Part shown: one piece after another, positions 44,160 to 52,291 of the stretch | Layout: each line of letters begins with the position of its first letter | Position numbering within the stretch: position 1 is the first letter of the stretch | Assembly (NCBI GenBank): GCA_903642235.1 | Contig: CAHJWL010000005.1 | Span: 274,572-338,571 of the forward strand | Length of the DNA stretch: 64,000 nt | From: Acidobacteriaceae bacterium | Lineage (GTDB): Bacteria > Acidobacteriota > Terriglobia > Terriglobales > Acidobacteriaceae | Direction of reading: 5' to 3' | Program-made: the position numbers and the translations under genes | Notes under the pieces: generated by a model | The model's input: the letters and a program-made list of their open reading frames with translations, nothing else | What the model was told of the DNA's origin: nothing | Databases searched by the model: none

Positions 44160-46544
44160 ATGCTGAGTCTCCTCCGCCCACATCGCATCGCGACTTTCGC
44201 GCTTTCATTCCTCCTGGCGGTCATCCTCCGCGCCCAGTCCTCCGTCCCTGCGTCCACGCCCGCCGGCGCCGTTCCTCTTCTCCAGCCACTCGGCCTCGCC
44301 TTTGACCCGCAAGGAAACCTCTTCTTCGCCGAAGCCGGCAACCACGTCATTCGCGAACTCGATGCAACCGGCGCTCTCCGCACCGTCGCCGGCACCGCCG
44401 TCCAGGGCTTTTCAGGAGACGGCGGCCCGGCCGTCAGTGCCCGGCTTGACTCACCTCACGCCCTCGCCATTGACCCGGCCGGCAATCTTTTCCTCGCCGA
44501 CACCCATAATCACTGCATCCGCCGCATCGACGCCGTGACCCGCACCATCACCACCATCGCCGGCACCGGCCTGCCCGGCTTCTCTGGTGATGCCGGCCCT
44601 GCCACAGGCGCGCATCTCGCCTCACCCCTTGGCCTCGCTCTCCGCGCCAATCTCCTCTACATTGCAGACTCCGCCAACCACCGCATTCGCCGCCTCGATC
44701 TTGCGACTGGCCTCATCTCTACCGTCGCTGGTACCGGCACGGAAAACTTCAGCGGAGACGGCGGTCTCGCCGCGGCGGCAGCACTCGATACCCCTTCCGC
44801 TCTCGCCCTCGATCCCGCCGGCAATCTCTTCGTCGCTGACACCGGCAACCATCGCGTCCGTCGTGTTGACGCCACGACGGGTGTGATCACCACGGTTGCC
44901 GGCGGTACCGCGGCCTCCGCCCTCGCACGTCCGGTCGGCCTCGTCGTCACCTCGTCCACTCTCCTCATCGCAGATGCCTCCCAGCAGCGGATCCTTCAAC
45001 TCGACCTCGCGACCGGCCGCCTCGCCGCCTTTGCCGGGCAGGGAACGCAAGCCTTCGCCGGAGACTCCGGTCCCGCAACCACATCCATGCTGGACACGCC
45101 CGCCGCCATCGCCCTCTCACCAGCAGGATCCGTCATCATCGCCGACACCGGCAACCAACGCCTCCGCCAGGTCGCGTCCGACAGCACCATCACAACCGTT
45201 GCCGGCCTCGGCACTCTCGTCCAGGGCTCGCTCAGCCTGTCCGGTGCTTCAACTCAAAGCTACGGTTCAACCACACTGCTCGCTGCGTTCTCCACCAGCA
45301 CAGGCGATCAGGGCACCGTTCTGCTCTTTGATGTCAACTCCGGCAGCCCCACCCTCATCGCTCAATCTGTGCTCACATCCAGCCTCGTACACTTCAACCT
45401 TCCTACCCTCGCCGCCGGCTCTCATCATCTGCTCGCCACCCTCGCCGGAGACGCTACCCACCAAGCAGCCCAGTCGCAGACCCTCAGCCTCACCATCTCT
45501 CCTATCCCCCTTACTGCAACTCTGACGGCACCCGCTACTCTGCTCTACGGTCAACCCATTCCGCCTCCGGCCGCAACGCTTACCGGCGTCCTCACCGCCG
45601 ACTCTGCCCATCTCGCGGCCGTCCTCACCACAACCGCCATCCCACCCTCCGCTCCTGGTCTGTACCCCATCCACATGGCCCTCACCGGGAGTTCTGCTCC
45701 CAACTACGTCCTCACCAATGCGGACGTCACCTTTACCATCGCGAAAGCCCCTGTGGTCATCACTCTGACGCAAAGCGGCTCCGCTCTGACCGCTCACGTC
45801 GCGTCCTCCACTAGCGGATCGCCCACCGGCAGCATATCCCTGCTCACCTCTGCCGGCACCCGCCTCACGACCGTCCTGCTCGACGCCGCCGGAACCGCCA
45901 CACTCTCCGTCGCAGACCTTGCCAACGGGGCCTACACCCTCACCGCCATCTACTCCGGAGATTTCAACTTCCTCTCCGCCCAGTCTCCCGCGCTCAACCT
46001 GACCGTCGGCGCGCCTGCCCTTCCGCCAGACTTCAGCCTCGGCCTGCCCGCCCTTACAGCCCAGACGATCGACTCCGGCGCCACCGCCCGGTTCACCTTT
46101 GCCATACAGACCGCAGGGACAACCAGCCTTGCCGGTCCAATCCTTCTCAGCGCCAGTCCTCTGCCTGCAGGGTTCGCCGCCAACTTCGATCCACCCGTCA
46201 TCCCACCCGGCGGCGCCGTCACCAGCTTCACCCTCTCCGTCGTAACCCCGCGCGCCCTCGCAGCGAATAGTCCGCCGCAGCACGCCCACACCAGACCCGG
46301 CCCGGCGGCCCTCACCGGCCTTCTTCCCCTTCTACTCCTCGGCCTGCGCAGCCCGCGCCGCAGATTTCTCCTCGCCAGCTTGGCCGCTCTTGCCCTATGC
46401 GGGTGCGGTGCTCGTATCAACTCCGCCGCCACCAGCGCCGGGAACTCACCCGCAACCTACCCCATCACGCTGACTGCAACCACCACGAACCTCGACGGTT
46501 CCATCCTCCGGCACACCGCCACCGTCACCCTCACTGTGCAGTAA
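44160..46544 (+). CDS. Secreted NHL-repeat protein with Ig-like/MBG domains
   Basis: A 794-residue exported protein of unknown role. The ATG at 44160 gives a signal peptide ([19 protein letters not shown]); a GTG at 44112 is also open. Residues 35-340 hold about six NHL blades ([56 protein letters not shown] and others), often ending in FSGDGGPA. Ig-like and MBG repeats follow ([45 protein letters not shown]). Near residue 705 a hydrophobic stretch ([12 protein letters not shown]), an Arg cluster and then LALCGCG appear inside the chain, before a last beta domain. No terminator was found. Confidence 0.78.
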   Translation: MLSLLRPHRIATFALSFLLAVILRAQSSVPASTPAGAVPLLQPLGLAFDPQGNLFFAEAGNHVIRELDATGALRTVAGTAVQGFSGDGGPAVSARLDSPHALAIDPAGNLFLADTHNHCIRRIDAVTRTITTIAGTGLPGFSGDAGPATGAHLASPLGLALRANLLYIADSANHRIRRLDLATGLISTVAGTGTENFSGDGGLAAAAALDTPSALALDPAGNLFVADTGNHRVRRVDATTGVITTVAGGTAASALARPVGLVVTSSTLLIADASQQRILQLDLATGRLAAFAGQGTQAFAGDSGPATTSMLDTPAAIALSPAGSVIIADTGNQRLRQVASDSTITTVAGLGTLVQGSLSLSGASTQSYGSTTLLAAFSTSTGDQGTVLLFDVNSGSPTLIAQSVLTSSLVHFNLPTLAAGSHHLLATLAGDATHQAAQSQTLSLTISPIPLTATLTAPATLLYGQPIPPPAATLTGVLTADSAHLAAVLTTTAIPPSAPGLYPIHMALTGSSAPNYVLTNADVTFTIAKAPVVITLTQSGSALTAHVASSTSGSPTGSISLLTSAGTRLTTVLLDAAGTATLSVADLANGAYTLTAIYSGDFNFLSAQSPALNLTVGAPALPPDFSLGLPALTAQTIDSGATARFTFAIQTAGTTSLAGPILLSASPLPAGFAANFDPPVIPPGGAVTSFTLSVVTPRALAANSPPQHAHTRPGPAALTGLLPLLLLGLRSPRRRFLLASLAALALCGCGARINSAATSAGNSPATYPITLTATTTNLDGSILRHTATVTLTVQ

Positions 46545-46905
46545 ACACCGCACGCGACCCATACCTCGCGCCTGCCCATCTCACGCCACCAAAAGAACAC
46601 CGTCATCTTGACCAAATGGAGAGATGGCGACACTCCTCTCCCGCCAAAAAACCCACTTCGTCGCCACGAGCCCCATCTTTGCCACGAGCCCCATCTTTGC
46701 CACGAGCCCCATGTTTGCCACGAGCCTTATCTTTTCCACGAGCCCCATGTTTTCCACGAGCCCCATGTTTGTTGTCATCCCGTAGGGATCTGCTTTTTCT
46801 TCCCCGTAGCACAATCTCACAAAAAGCCGTCATCCCGACCGAAATGGAGACATGCCCGCATTCCTCTCCGAGCCGCCCACCGAGCTGTCTCCAGAGCGTC
46901 TCCGT
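46545..46905. other. 361-bp intergenic mosaic of repeated elements
   Basis: No gene is supported here. The region contains, in order, a REP-like block at 46601-46640, the 18-bp tandem array at 46664-46771, a second block at 46771-46805 starting TTGTCATCCCGTAGGGATC, and a third at 46828-46869 that is a diverged copy of the first (both run GTCATC, GACC, AAATGGAGA, then CTCCTCTC or TTCCTCTC). Reading frames across it are only translations of the repeats. Confidence 0.6.
46664..46771. repeat. Six tandem copies of an 18-bp repeat
   Basis: Unit CCACGAGCCCCATCTTTG. Copies start at 46664, 46682, 46700, 46718, 46736 and 46754. Copies 1 and 2 are identical; 3 and 6 differ by C to G at position 14; 4 and 5 end in TTTT and 4 also has TT in place of CC. 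There is no spacer, so this is a satellite-like array, not CRISPR. Each unit is a multiple of three and leaves open frames on both strands, which explains spurious ORFs. Confidence 0.9.
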
Positions 46906-47366
46906 CTAAATTCCCAGCAACCCTACCGCCACCAACCCCAGCAGCAAAACCCCACCCTCGACCCGCTCCGACAACCGGTGCAGCCGGTCAAAGTCCACTC
47001 GCGCCGGATTCTTTAGACTAACCGCGGCCACATCTCCACCCGCCGCCGCCCGGTCCACTTCCATGCGCGGCAGAATGCCCACTGTGATCCCGCGGTCATC
47101 GTCATCATGCCTGCAACCAGCGCCGGTCCGAGCCACCATCGACGCCCGTCCCGACGACCCCACCCGGAGGCTGCAAGATACACAGCGCCGGCCACCAGAC
47201 CCGTCAGATGCAACACTCGCAACGACGCGCCCACCACCAGCCCCGCCTCATAGGTACTCGGAAGCTTGCTGAACGCCACCGGTGCCAACACAAACGCAAA
47301 GAAGAGCAGGCCGCCAACCCACACCACCAGTGCCAGCAGCCGGATCACGCGAAGTGATGCCCGCAT
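46906..47366 (-). pseudogene. DUF4149 membrane protein gene broken by a frameshift
   Basis: The N-terminal part is read in one frame from the ATG at 47366 (RVIRLLALVVWVGGLLFFAFVLAPVAF, then two further hydrophobic helices to MMTMTAGSQ). The C-terminal part is in the next frame and ends at 46906 (VGILPRMEVDRAAAGGD..., RVDFDRLHRLSERVEGGVLLLGL). The halves join near 47080, within CACAGTGGGC of the minus strand, where one missing base explains the shift. Together they make a complete DUF4149 protein of about 150 residues with four helices. It could be a real mutation or a sequencing error. Confidence 0.8.
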
Positions 47367-47368
47367 CG

Positions 47369-48736
47369 TCAGCTCTTCAAGCCGCTGCGCGCGACCAGAT
47401 CCGCTGCCATCGGCTCCGGCTTCACCGTCGCCGCTCCACCAGCTCCGGCACTGCGGCCCAGCACCCGTCGCAGCACCTGCTCAAGCGCCAGCTTATGCTC
47501 CGCATACTCTGCTTCGCTGATCTTGCCCTGCAGTCGCTCTGTCTCAAGCGCAAACATCTCTTCCTTGAGCACCGTCAGCGTTGAGTCCCCGGCACCCGCG
47601 GCACCTGTATGTCTCGGTCCGCCTGCACCCGTTGCAACGGGCCCTCCTGCCGGCCGCTTCAGCATTACACCCGCTCCCGCCGCCAGCACCAGACCCAGAC
47701 CCCCCAGGATCCACCATCGGTACTTCGCCCACGGATCGTTCGTCGCCCCTGGATCGACCGGATTTCCCAGCCCGCCACCCGGCCGCGTGTCGTTTGCCGC
47801 TGTTCCGCCACCTCCTGCTGCATCCTGACCGCCCGTGGCGCCGCCGCTGCCAGTGTCCGCCGTCGGTGCCGGCGTGTCGCGCGGCATCTGCCCTGACCCG
47901 CTTACCGTGAAGCTGAGCGGCTGTGACGGCGACGCGTTCCGTACCACAAACGTCTGTGCCGTCGTCTCCTCCGTCACCGGGCTGTAGCTCGTCGAGTTCC
48001 CGCCCTTGAACGTCATGCTCTTGGGCATCATCACCGCGATCGTGTCCGTCACCATGACCGGCTTCGGCGTGAGCTGCAGACTGCCTGCATAGGGAATCGT
48101 GTACGTCACCTGAAAGCGCGTCTCACCCGGCCGGATCGGAAAGATAAAGGCGTAATGGTTCGGGTCACCCAATGGCACGGGCGCTGCCTGCACCGGCATC
48201 CCACCCGGACTCAGTGCAGCCGACCCCAGCACCACGGCGCCGGCTGGCAGGTAAAACTCAAACGGCTTCTCTGAAAACTGTGTCATCGGCGGCGACGAGT
48301 CGTTCCGCACAAAGAAGTTCTCTACGATCTTCAGCGTCTTTCCACTCTCATCGGTCTGCAGCCGGATCACGTCCGCCTCGCCCACGACGCCGGTCACCTT
48401 CGCCACTGCCGTGTACACATCTACGTCGACCGCGCCCTGCGCTCCCGGCTGGACTGGCTTGAAGTAATTTGCCTTGTCGTGCGTCACGCGCACCAGATGC
48501 AGCCCCTGCTCCGGTACTTCAATCGTGTAACGGCCGCGCGCGTCCGTCTTTGTGCGTGCACTCTCCTGCATCCCCTGCGCCAGCCGCAGCAGCACCACAT
48601 CGTCGTTGCCCGCCGGCTTACCCGTCGTCTTGTTTGTCACCACACCGCTGATCGACTCGGCCTGCATCGCCGCCATCGACCCCGCCAGAAGTACGCCCAC
48701 ACCCACAATCTTTAGCTTGGTAAAAAGAGGCTTCAC
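47369..48736 (-). CDS. Carboxypeptidase-regulatory-like membrane protein of the ccm cluster
   Basis: Exported, C-terminally anchored protein of about 455 residues, exact role unknown. The GTG at 48736 gives a clean signal peptide (FTKLKIVGVGVLLAGSMAAMQA); an ATG at 48775 would add 13 residues and overlap the upstream gene. A carboxypeptidase-regulatory domain comes first (ISGVVTNKTTGKPAGND...GRYTIEVPEQG), then beta-rich segments, a Gly/Pro-rich linker, one membrane helix (WWILGGLGLVLAAGAGVML) and a cytoplasmic SHOCT-like helix (GKISEAEYAEHKLALEQVL). It follows the CcmF and CcmH genes and probably belongs to the same operon. Confidence 0.72.
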   Translation of the reverse strand: MKPLFTKLKIVGVGVLLAGSMAAMQAESISGVVTNKTTGKPAGNDDVVLLRLAQGMQESARTKTDARGRYTIEVPEQGLHLVRVTHDKANYFKPVQPGAQGAVDVDVYTAVAKVTGVVGEADVIRLQTDESGKTLKIVENFFVRNDSSPPMTQFSEKPFEFYLPAGAVVLGSAALSPGGMPVQAAPVPLGDPNHYAFIFPIRPGETRFQVTYTIPYAGSLQLTPKPVMVTDTIAVMMPKSMTFKGGNSTSYSPVTEETTAQTFVVRNASPSQPLSFTVSGSGQMPRDTPAPTADTGSGGATGGQDAAGGGGTAANDTRPGGGLGNPVDPGATNDPWAKYRWWILGGLGLVLAAGAGVMLKRPAGGPVATGAGGPRHTGAAGAGDSTLTVLKEEMFALETERLQGKISEAEYAEHKLALEQVLRRVLGRSAGAGGAATVKPEPMAADLVARSGLKS

Positions 48737-48764
48737 ATCGTCCAGTCTACCGGTCGCACCGGTC

Positions 48765-49037
48765 CTATCTCGCATGGCCTTCGAGCACATCCATCTCGTG
48801 CAAAATCCCTGCCGCTTCGTCCTCGAGACCCGCTCGCTGCGCCAGATAATCCTCTTCCGGGTACTTGCCCGCCTGGTACTCAAAACTGAGGTCCCGCAGG
48901 TTGTCATACACCGTCGTCTTCCGCTCCTCAAGGTAGTCCAGCCGCGTCTTTGCCCGCTGCTGAAAGAGTCTGCCCTGCGGCCAGAACACATACGCGAACA
49001 GGGCTAATGTCAGCACCAGAGCCGCTATCGTTCCCAT
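48765..49037 (-). CDS. Small CcmI-like membrane protein
   Basis: A 90-residue protein with one N-terminal membrane helix (IAALVLTLALFAYVFWP) followed by a cytoplasmic helical segment (YLEERKTTVYDNLRDLSFEYQAGKYPEEDY). This resembles the N-terminal part of the cytochrome c biogenesis factor CcmI, whose TPR domain is absent here. Its start overlaps the CcmH stop by one base. A helper role in holding apocytochrome for CcmF/CcmH is inferred from position. Confidence 0.7.
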   Translation of the reverse strand: MGTIAALVLTLALFAYVFWPQGRLFQQRAKTRLDYLEERKTTVYDNLRDLSFEYQAGKYPEEDYLAQRAGLEDEAAGILHEMDVLEGHAR

Positions 49038-49549
49038 CAGTACTCCGTCTCCCGCCGTATCCTGTCGCGCACCGAGCTATGCTCGAGCGTCCCCGGCACA
49101 TGCGGCCCCAGTGCCGCCATCTGTGGCCCGCGCCGCCGCGTCCACAGCCGCACCAGCAGGCCCGTTCCCAGCGTCGCCATCAGTGTGACGGAGAGAGGCA
49201 TGATCCACGCCACACGATCAAATCCGCCCCGGCTCGGCGAGGCCAGCACGACCGCACCATACTTCGCCACAAACCAGTTGAAGACCCCCTCCTGCGGCAG
49301 CCCGGACCCGATCTGTGTCTGCAGTTCGTTGATCATCTTCGGCGAGACCGGGCAGCCGACATGGTTGCACTCAAGCAGAATCTGGCCGCATCCACACATG
49401 CAGATCATGTTGTGGCCCATGCGGTTGAAACGTGCCTCCGTGCCGGTCGCACCAGGACCGCTGTCTGCGCCCAGCATCACAACCGCCATGAAGCAGGCAG
49501 CGAGCGCCTGCAGCCATCTCCATCGCAGGTGCGGCAGGGTCCTAGGCAT
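49037..49549 (-). CDS. ccmH: Cytochrome c biogenesis protein CcmH (atypical cysteine motif)
   Basis: Periplasmic thiol oxidoreductase that keeps apocytochrome c reduced for heme attachment; 170 residues. A signal segment ends near GADSG. The CcmH fold is seen in FNRMGHNMICMCGCGQILLECNHVGCP and MINELQTQIGSGLPQEGVFNWFVAKYG, then a membrane helix (WIMPLSVTLMATLGTGLLVRLW). Instead of the canonical RCxxCQ it has Cys50, Cys52 and Cys54 plus Cys61 and Cys66. The start overlaps the end of the CcmF gene by 8 bp. Confidence 0.82.
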   Translation of the reverse strand: MPRTLPHLRWRWLQALAACFMAVVMLGADSGPGATGTEARFNRMGHNMICMCGCGQILLECNHVGCPVSPKMINELQTQIGSGLPQEGVFNWFVAKYGAVVLASPSRGGFDRVAWIMPLSVTLMATLGTGLLVRLWTRRRGPQMAALGPHVPGTLEHSSVRDRIRRETEY

Positions 49550-51614
49550 GGTGAACCTCAGCCTCGGCTGGGATCTCCACCTGCACCGGTGCTTTCTGCG
49601 CCGATCGCAGCAGGTTCGGCACTAGGCCAATCAGCGTCCCTGCCGCCACAATCCCGACTCCAATCCAGATCCAGTTGATCAATGGATTCAGGAACACCTT
49701 GATGATCGGCCGGTCCGTATCCGGGTTCTTGCCCTCATAGATCACATACAGATCACTCGCCAGCGTCGAGTGGTTCGCCACCACGGTCGAGTTCGTCTGA
49801 CTCGCCTGGTAGAACCGCTTCTCCGGCGCCATCTGCGTGATCTTCTTGCCGCCCTTGTAGACATCCAGCAGCGCATACTCCGTATCGAAGTTCGGGTTTG
49901 AGTCCTGCGTGAAGCTCTGGCACACCAGTCGGTAGGGCCCGAGCGTCATCTGGTCGCCAAACCCCATCTCCTGCTCATGCTGCTGGTTGAAGGCACCGCC
50001 CGCAATTCCGATAAACATCACCACGATCCCGAAGTGCACCATGTACCCGCCGTACCGTCGCGTATTCCGTCGGATCAGCAGAATGCCGGAGCTGAAAAGA
50101 TTGCGCCCCGTCTGCGTCCGCATCACACCCGCACCGCGGAGAAACTCTGCCGAGATTGCCGTAATCACGCCTGCGCCCAGCGTGAAAGCCATCAGGCTGA
50201 ACAGCGTCGTCTGCCAGTCATCGCCGTCCTTCCACGGCCGCACACCAGCACCCATCAGACCCACACACGCCACCAGCATGGCAATACCAGGCAGCACAAA
50301 GTTCCGCCGGATCGTCTTCAGCGAAGTCGACCGCCATGCCAGCAGAGGCCCAACCCCCGTCAACAGCAGCAGCGCCAGCCCGATTGGCAGGTTCACCCGG
50401 TTGTAAAAAGGCGCACCCACCGTTGCCTTGGATCCCTGCACATACTCACTGAGCACCGGGAAGAGCGTGCCCCAAAGTACCGTAAAGCACGCAGCCAGCA
50501 GCACCAGATTGTTGAAGAGAAAGCTGGTCTCCCGGCTTACCAGCGACTCCAGATGGTTCTCGCTCTTCAGATGATCGCGCTGCCGGAAGAAGGTAAACAG
50601 GCAGACCGCAAATGTGATCAGCAGGAAGCCGTAAAACCAGTTCCCGATAGATGACTGTGCGAACGCATGAACCGATTGCACCAGCCCGGACCGCGTCAGC
50701 AGCGTTCCCAGAATCGTCAGCATAAACGTCGAGAAGATGAGCCACACATTCCAGTTCTTCATCATCCCGCGCTTCTCCTGCATCAGCACGGAGTGCAGAA
50801 ACGCTGTTCCTGTCAGCCAGGGCATCAGAGACGCATTCTCAACCGGATCCCATCCCCAGTAGCCGCCCCAGCCCAGAACCGCATACGCCCAATGCATGCC
50901 CAGCACAATTCCGCAGGTCAGAAACAGCCACGTCACCATCGTCCATCGTCGCGTGATGTGGATCCATTTCTCGCCCGGATACCGCATCATCAACGCACCA
51001 AGCGCGAATGCGAACGGCACGGCAAATCCCACGTATCCCAGATACAGCATCGGCGGATGAATCACCATCTCCGGATACTGCAGCAGTGGATTGAGCCCGA
51101 ATCCGTCCTGCGCCACCGGGCCCGGCTCAATCGCAAACGGCGGTGCCGCAAAGTTCAGCAGCAGCAGAAAGAAGACCTGTACCCCGGCAAGAATTGTCGA
51201 CGCATACGCGCTCAGCCGCACATCAACCTTGTGCTTCAACCGCAGCACAAAGCCGTAGGTCGCCAGCAGCCACGCCCACAGCAGCAGTGATCCCTCCTGC
51301 CCCGACCACAGGGCAGAGAACTTGTACGCCGGATGCAGCGCCCGGTTGGTGTGGTGCAGGATGTACTGCACCGAAAAGTCGTTCGTGTAGGAAGCCCAGA
51401 CCAGCGCGAACGCCGCTCCGCTCACCGCGATAAAGCTTGCAAGTCCCGCTCGGCGCGCCGTCTCCCCCAGTCGGTCGGCCGCAGGGTCCCCCGCTTCGCC
51501 GGCAACTTTCTGCCGCCACAGTGCGACGCCGCCGAAGACCAATGTGTATCCGCTCAGAACAAGCGACAGCAGCAGCGCGAAGCTGCCGAACTCGGGCATG
51601 GGATGGATTGGCAT
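49542..51614 (-). CDS. ccmF: Cytochrome c heme lyase subunit CcmF
   Basis: Multi-pass membrane protein that attaches heme to apocytochrome c. From the ATG at 51614 (GGGGAGG upstream) it has 690 residues. The heme-binding WWD domain is GWGGYWGWDPVENASLMPWL; conserved His-containing loops include YPEMVIHPPMLYLGYVG and the region around VRYGGYMVHFGIV-type text near the C-terminal half. A periplasmic domain of about 100 residues follows (GPYRLVCQSFTQDSNPNFDTEYA) before the last helix. It starts the cluster ccmF, ccmH, ccmI-like and the regulatory-like protein. CcmA-E are not in the window. Confidence 0.92.
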   Translation of the reverse strand: MPIHPMPEFGSFALLLSLVLSGYTLVFGGVALWRQKVAGEAGDPAADRLGETARRAGLASFIAVSGAAFALVWASYTNDFSVQYILHHTNRALHPAYKFSALWSGQEGSLLLWAWLLATYGFVLRLKHKVDVRLSAYASTILAGVQVFFLLLLNFAAPPFAIEPGPVAQDGFGLNPLLQYPEMVIHPPMLYLGYVGFAVPFAFALGALMMRYPGEKWIHITRRWTMVTWLFLTCGIVLGMHWAYAVLGWGGYWGWDPVENASLMPWLTGTAFLHSVLMQEKRGMMKNWNVWLIFSTFMLTILGTLLTRSGLVQSVHAFAQSSIGNWFYGFLLITFAVCLFTFFRQRDHLKSENHLESLVSRETSFLFNNLVLLAACFTVLWGTLFPVLSEYVQGSKATVGAPFYNRVNLPIGLALLLLTGVGPLLAWRSTSLKTIRRNFVLPGIAMLVACVGLMGAGVRPWKDGDDWQTTLFSLMAFTLGAGVITAISAEFLRGAGVMRTQTGRNLFSSGILLIRRNTRRYGGYMVHFGIVVMFIGIAGGAFNQQHEQEMGFGDQMTLGPYRLVCQSFTQDSNPNFDTEYALLDVYKGGKKITQMAPEKRFYQASQTNSTVVANHSTLASDLYVIYEGKNPDTDRPIIKVFLNPLINWIWIGVGIVAAGTLIGLVPNLLRSAQKAPVQVEIPAEAEVHHA

Positions 51615-51697
51615 AGGCCTCCCCTCTATTCTCTCAGTCACATCCCCGCTCCGCAACGTTCGCCGGGAGGAGCTTTCAGTGCATCATCAGGAGGGGC

Positions 51698-52069
51698 TTA
51701 AACAGTCGGTAGCAGCGCATCCACCTGCGCCAGCAGCGTGTCCGGCATGAGGGGCTTCATTCGAAAGGTCACATTCAGATCTTCGTACTCGTCCTCTGCC
51801 TCTTCAAGCCCGCTGATCACCATCACCGGCATCGTCGGCTCCAGTCCACGCAGCTCCCGTGTGAAGCGTGACCCGCTCATCTCCGGCATCAGGTGATCGG
51901 TAATTACCAGCCCGATACGCTCCGGAAAGCCCTCCTGGCGAAGCTGCTCAAGCGCGCGCACCGGACTCAGGACAGCAATCACGTTGTACCCCGCGCGTTT
52001 CAGAATCGTCTGCCGGATCGTGGCCTGAACGGCATTGTCGTCAATAAGAAGAATGGCGAGGCGATTCAT
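51698..52069 (-). CDS. Single-domain response regulator (CheY-like)
   Basis: A stand-alone receiver of 123 residues with no output domain. The phosphoacceptor is Asp58 in VITDHLMPEMSG; the acid pocket is Asp10-Asp11 (LLIDDN); Ser86 (VISG) and Lys105 (RMKPL) complete the active site. The ATG at 52069 is preferred over an upstream ATG at 52132 because it starts directly with the first beta strand. No histidine kinase is adjacent; it is divergent from the symporter gene. Its partner cannot be told from this window. Confidence 0.9.
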   Translation of the reverse strand: MNRLAILLIDDNAVQATIRQTILKRAGYNVIAVLSPVRALEQLRQEGFPERIGLVITDHLMPEMSGSRFTRELRGLEPTMPVMVISGLEEAEDEYEDLNVTFRMKPLMPDTLLAQVDALLPTV

Positions 52070-52291
52070 GCTGCCACGTTGTCCGGAAAGAATCATCTCG
52101 TACCTGCACCGGAGCGCTCCACTCGTTACCATCGCTCTCTTGTCTGCTTAGGATGCGTAAATTGGTCCTGGCGTGCTTCGCGTACCATAGGCGAGACAAA
52201 ATCTCACGCCGGCATCGCGACAGGTCCCTGCACACGCTTCGTCATCAGGATCATCTCCCTGCCGGAACGCTCTCTGATTCGAGGATTCCCT

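Noticed and set aside
46664..46771. CRISPR array
   Set aside because: The 18-bp units are directly adjacent with no spacers, and no cas genes are near.
46581..46909. Small ORFs on both strands over the repeat array
   Set aside because: They are only translations of the 18-bp repeat (MGLVAK- or CHEPHL-type text) without flanking protein features.
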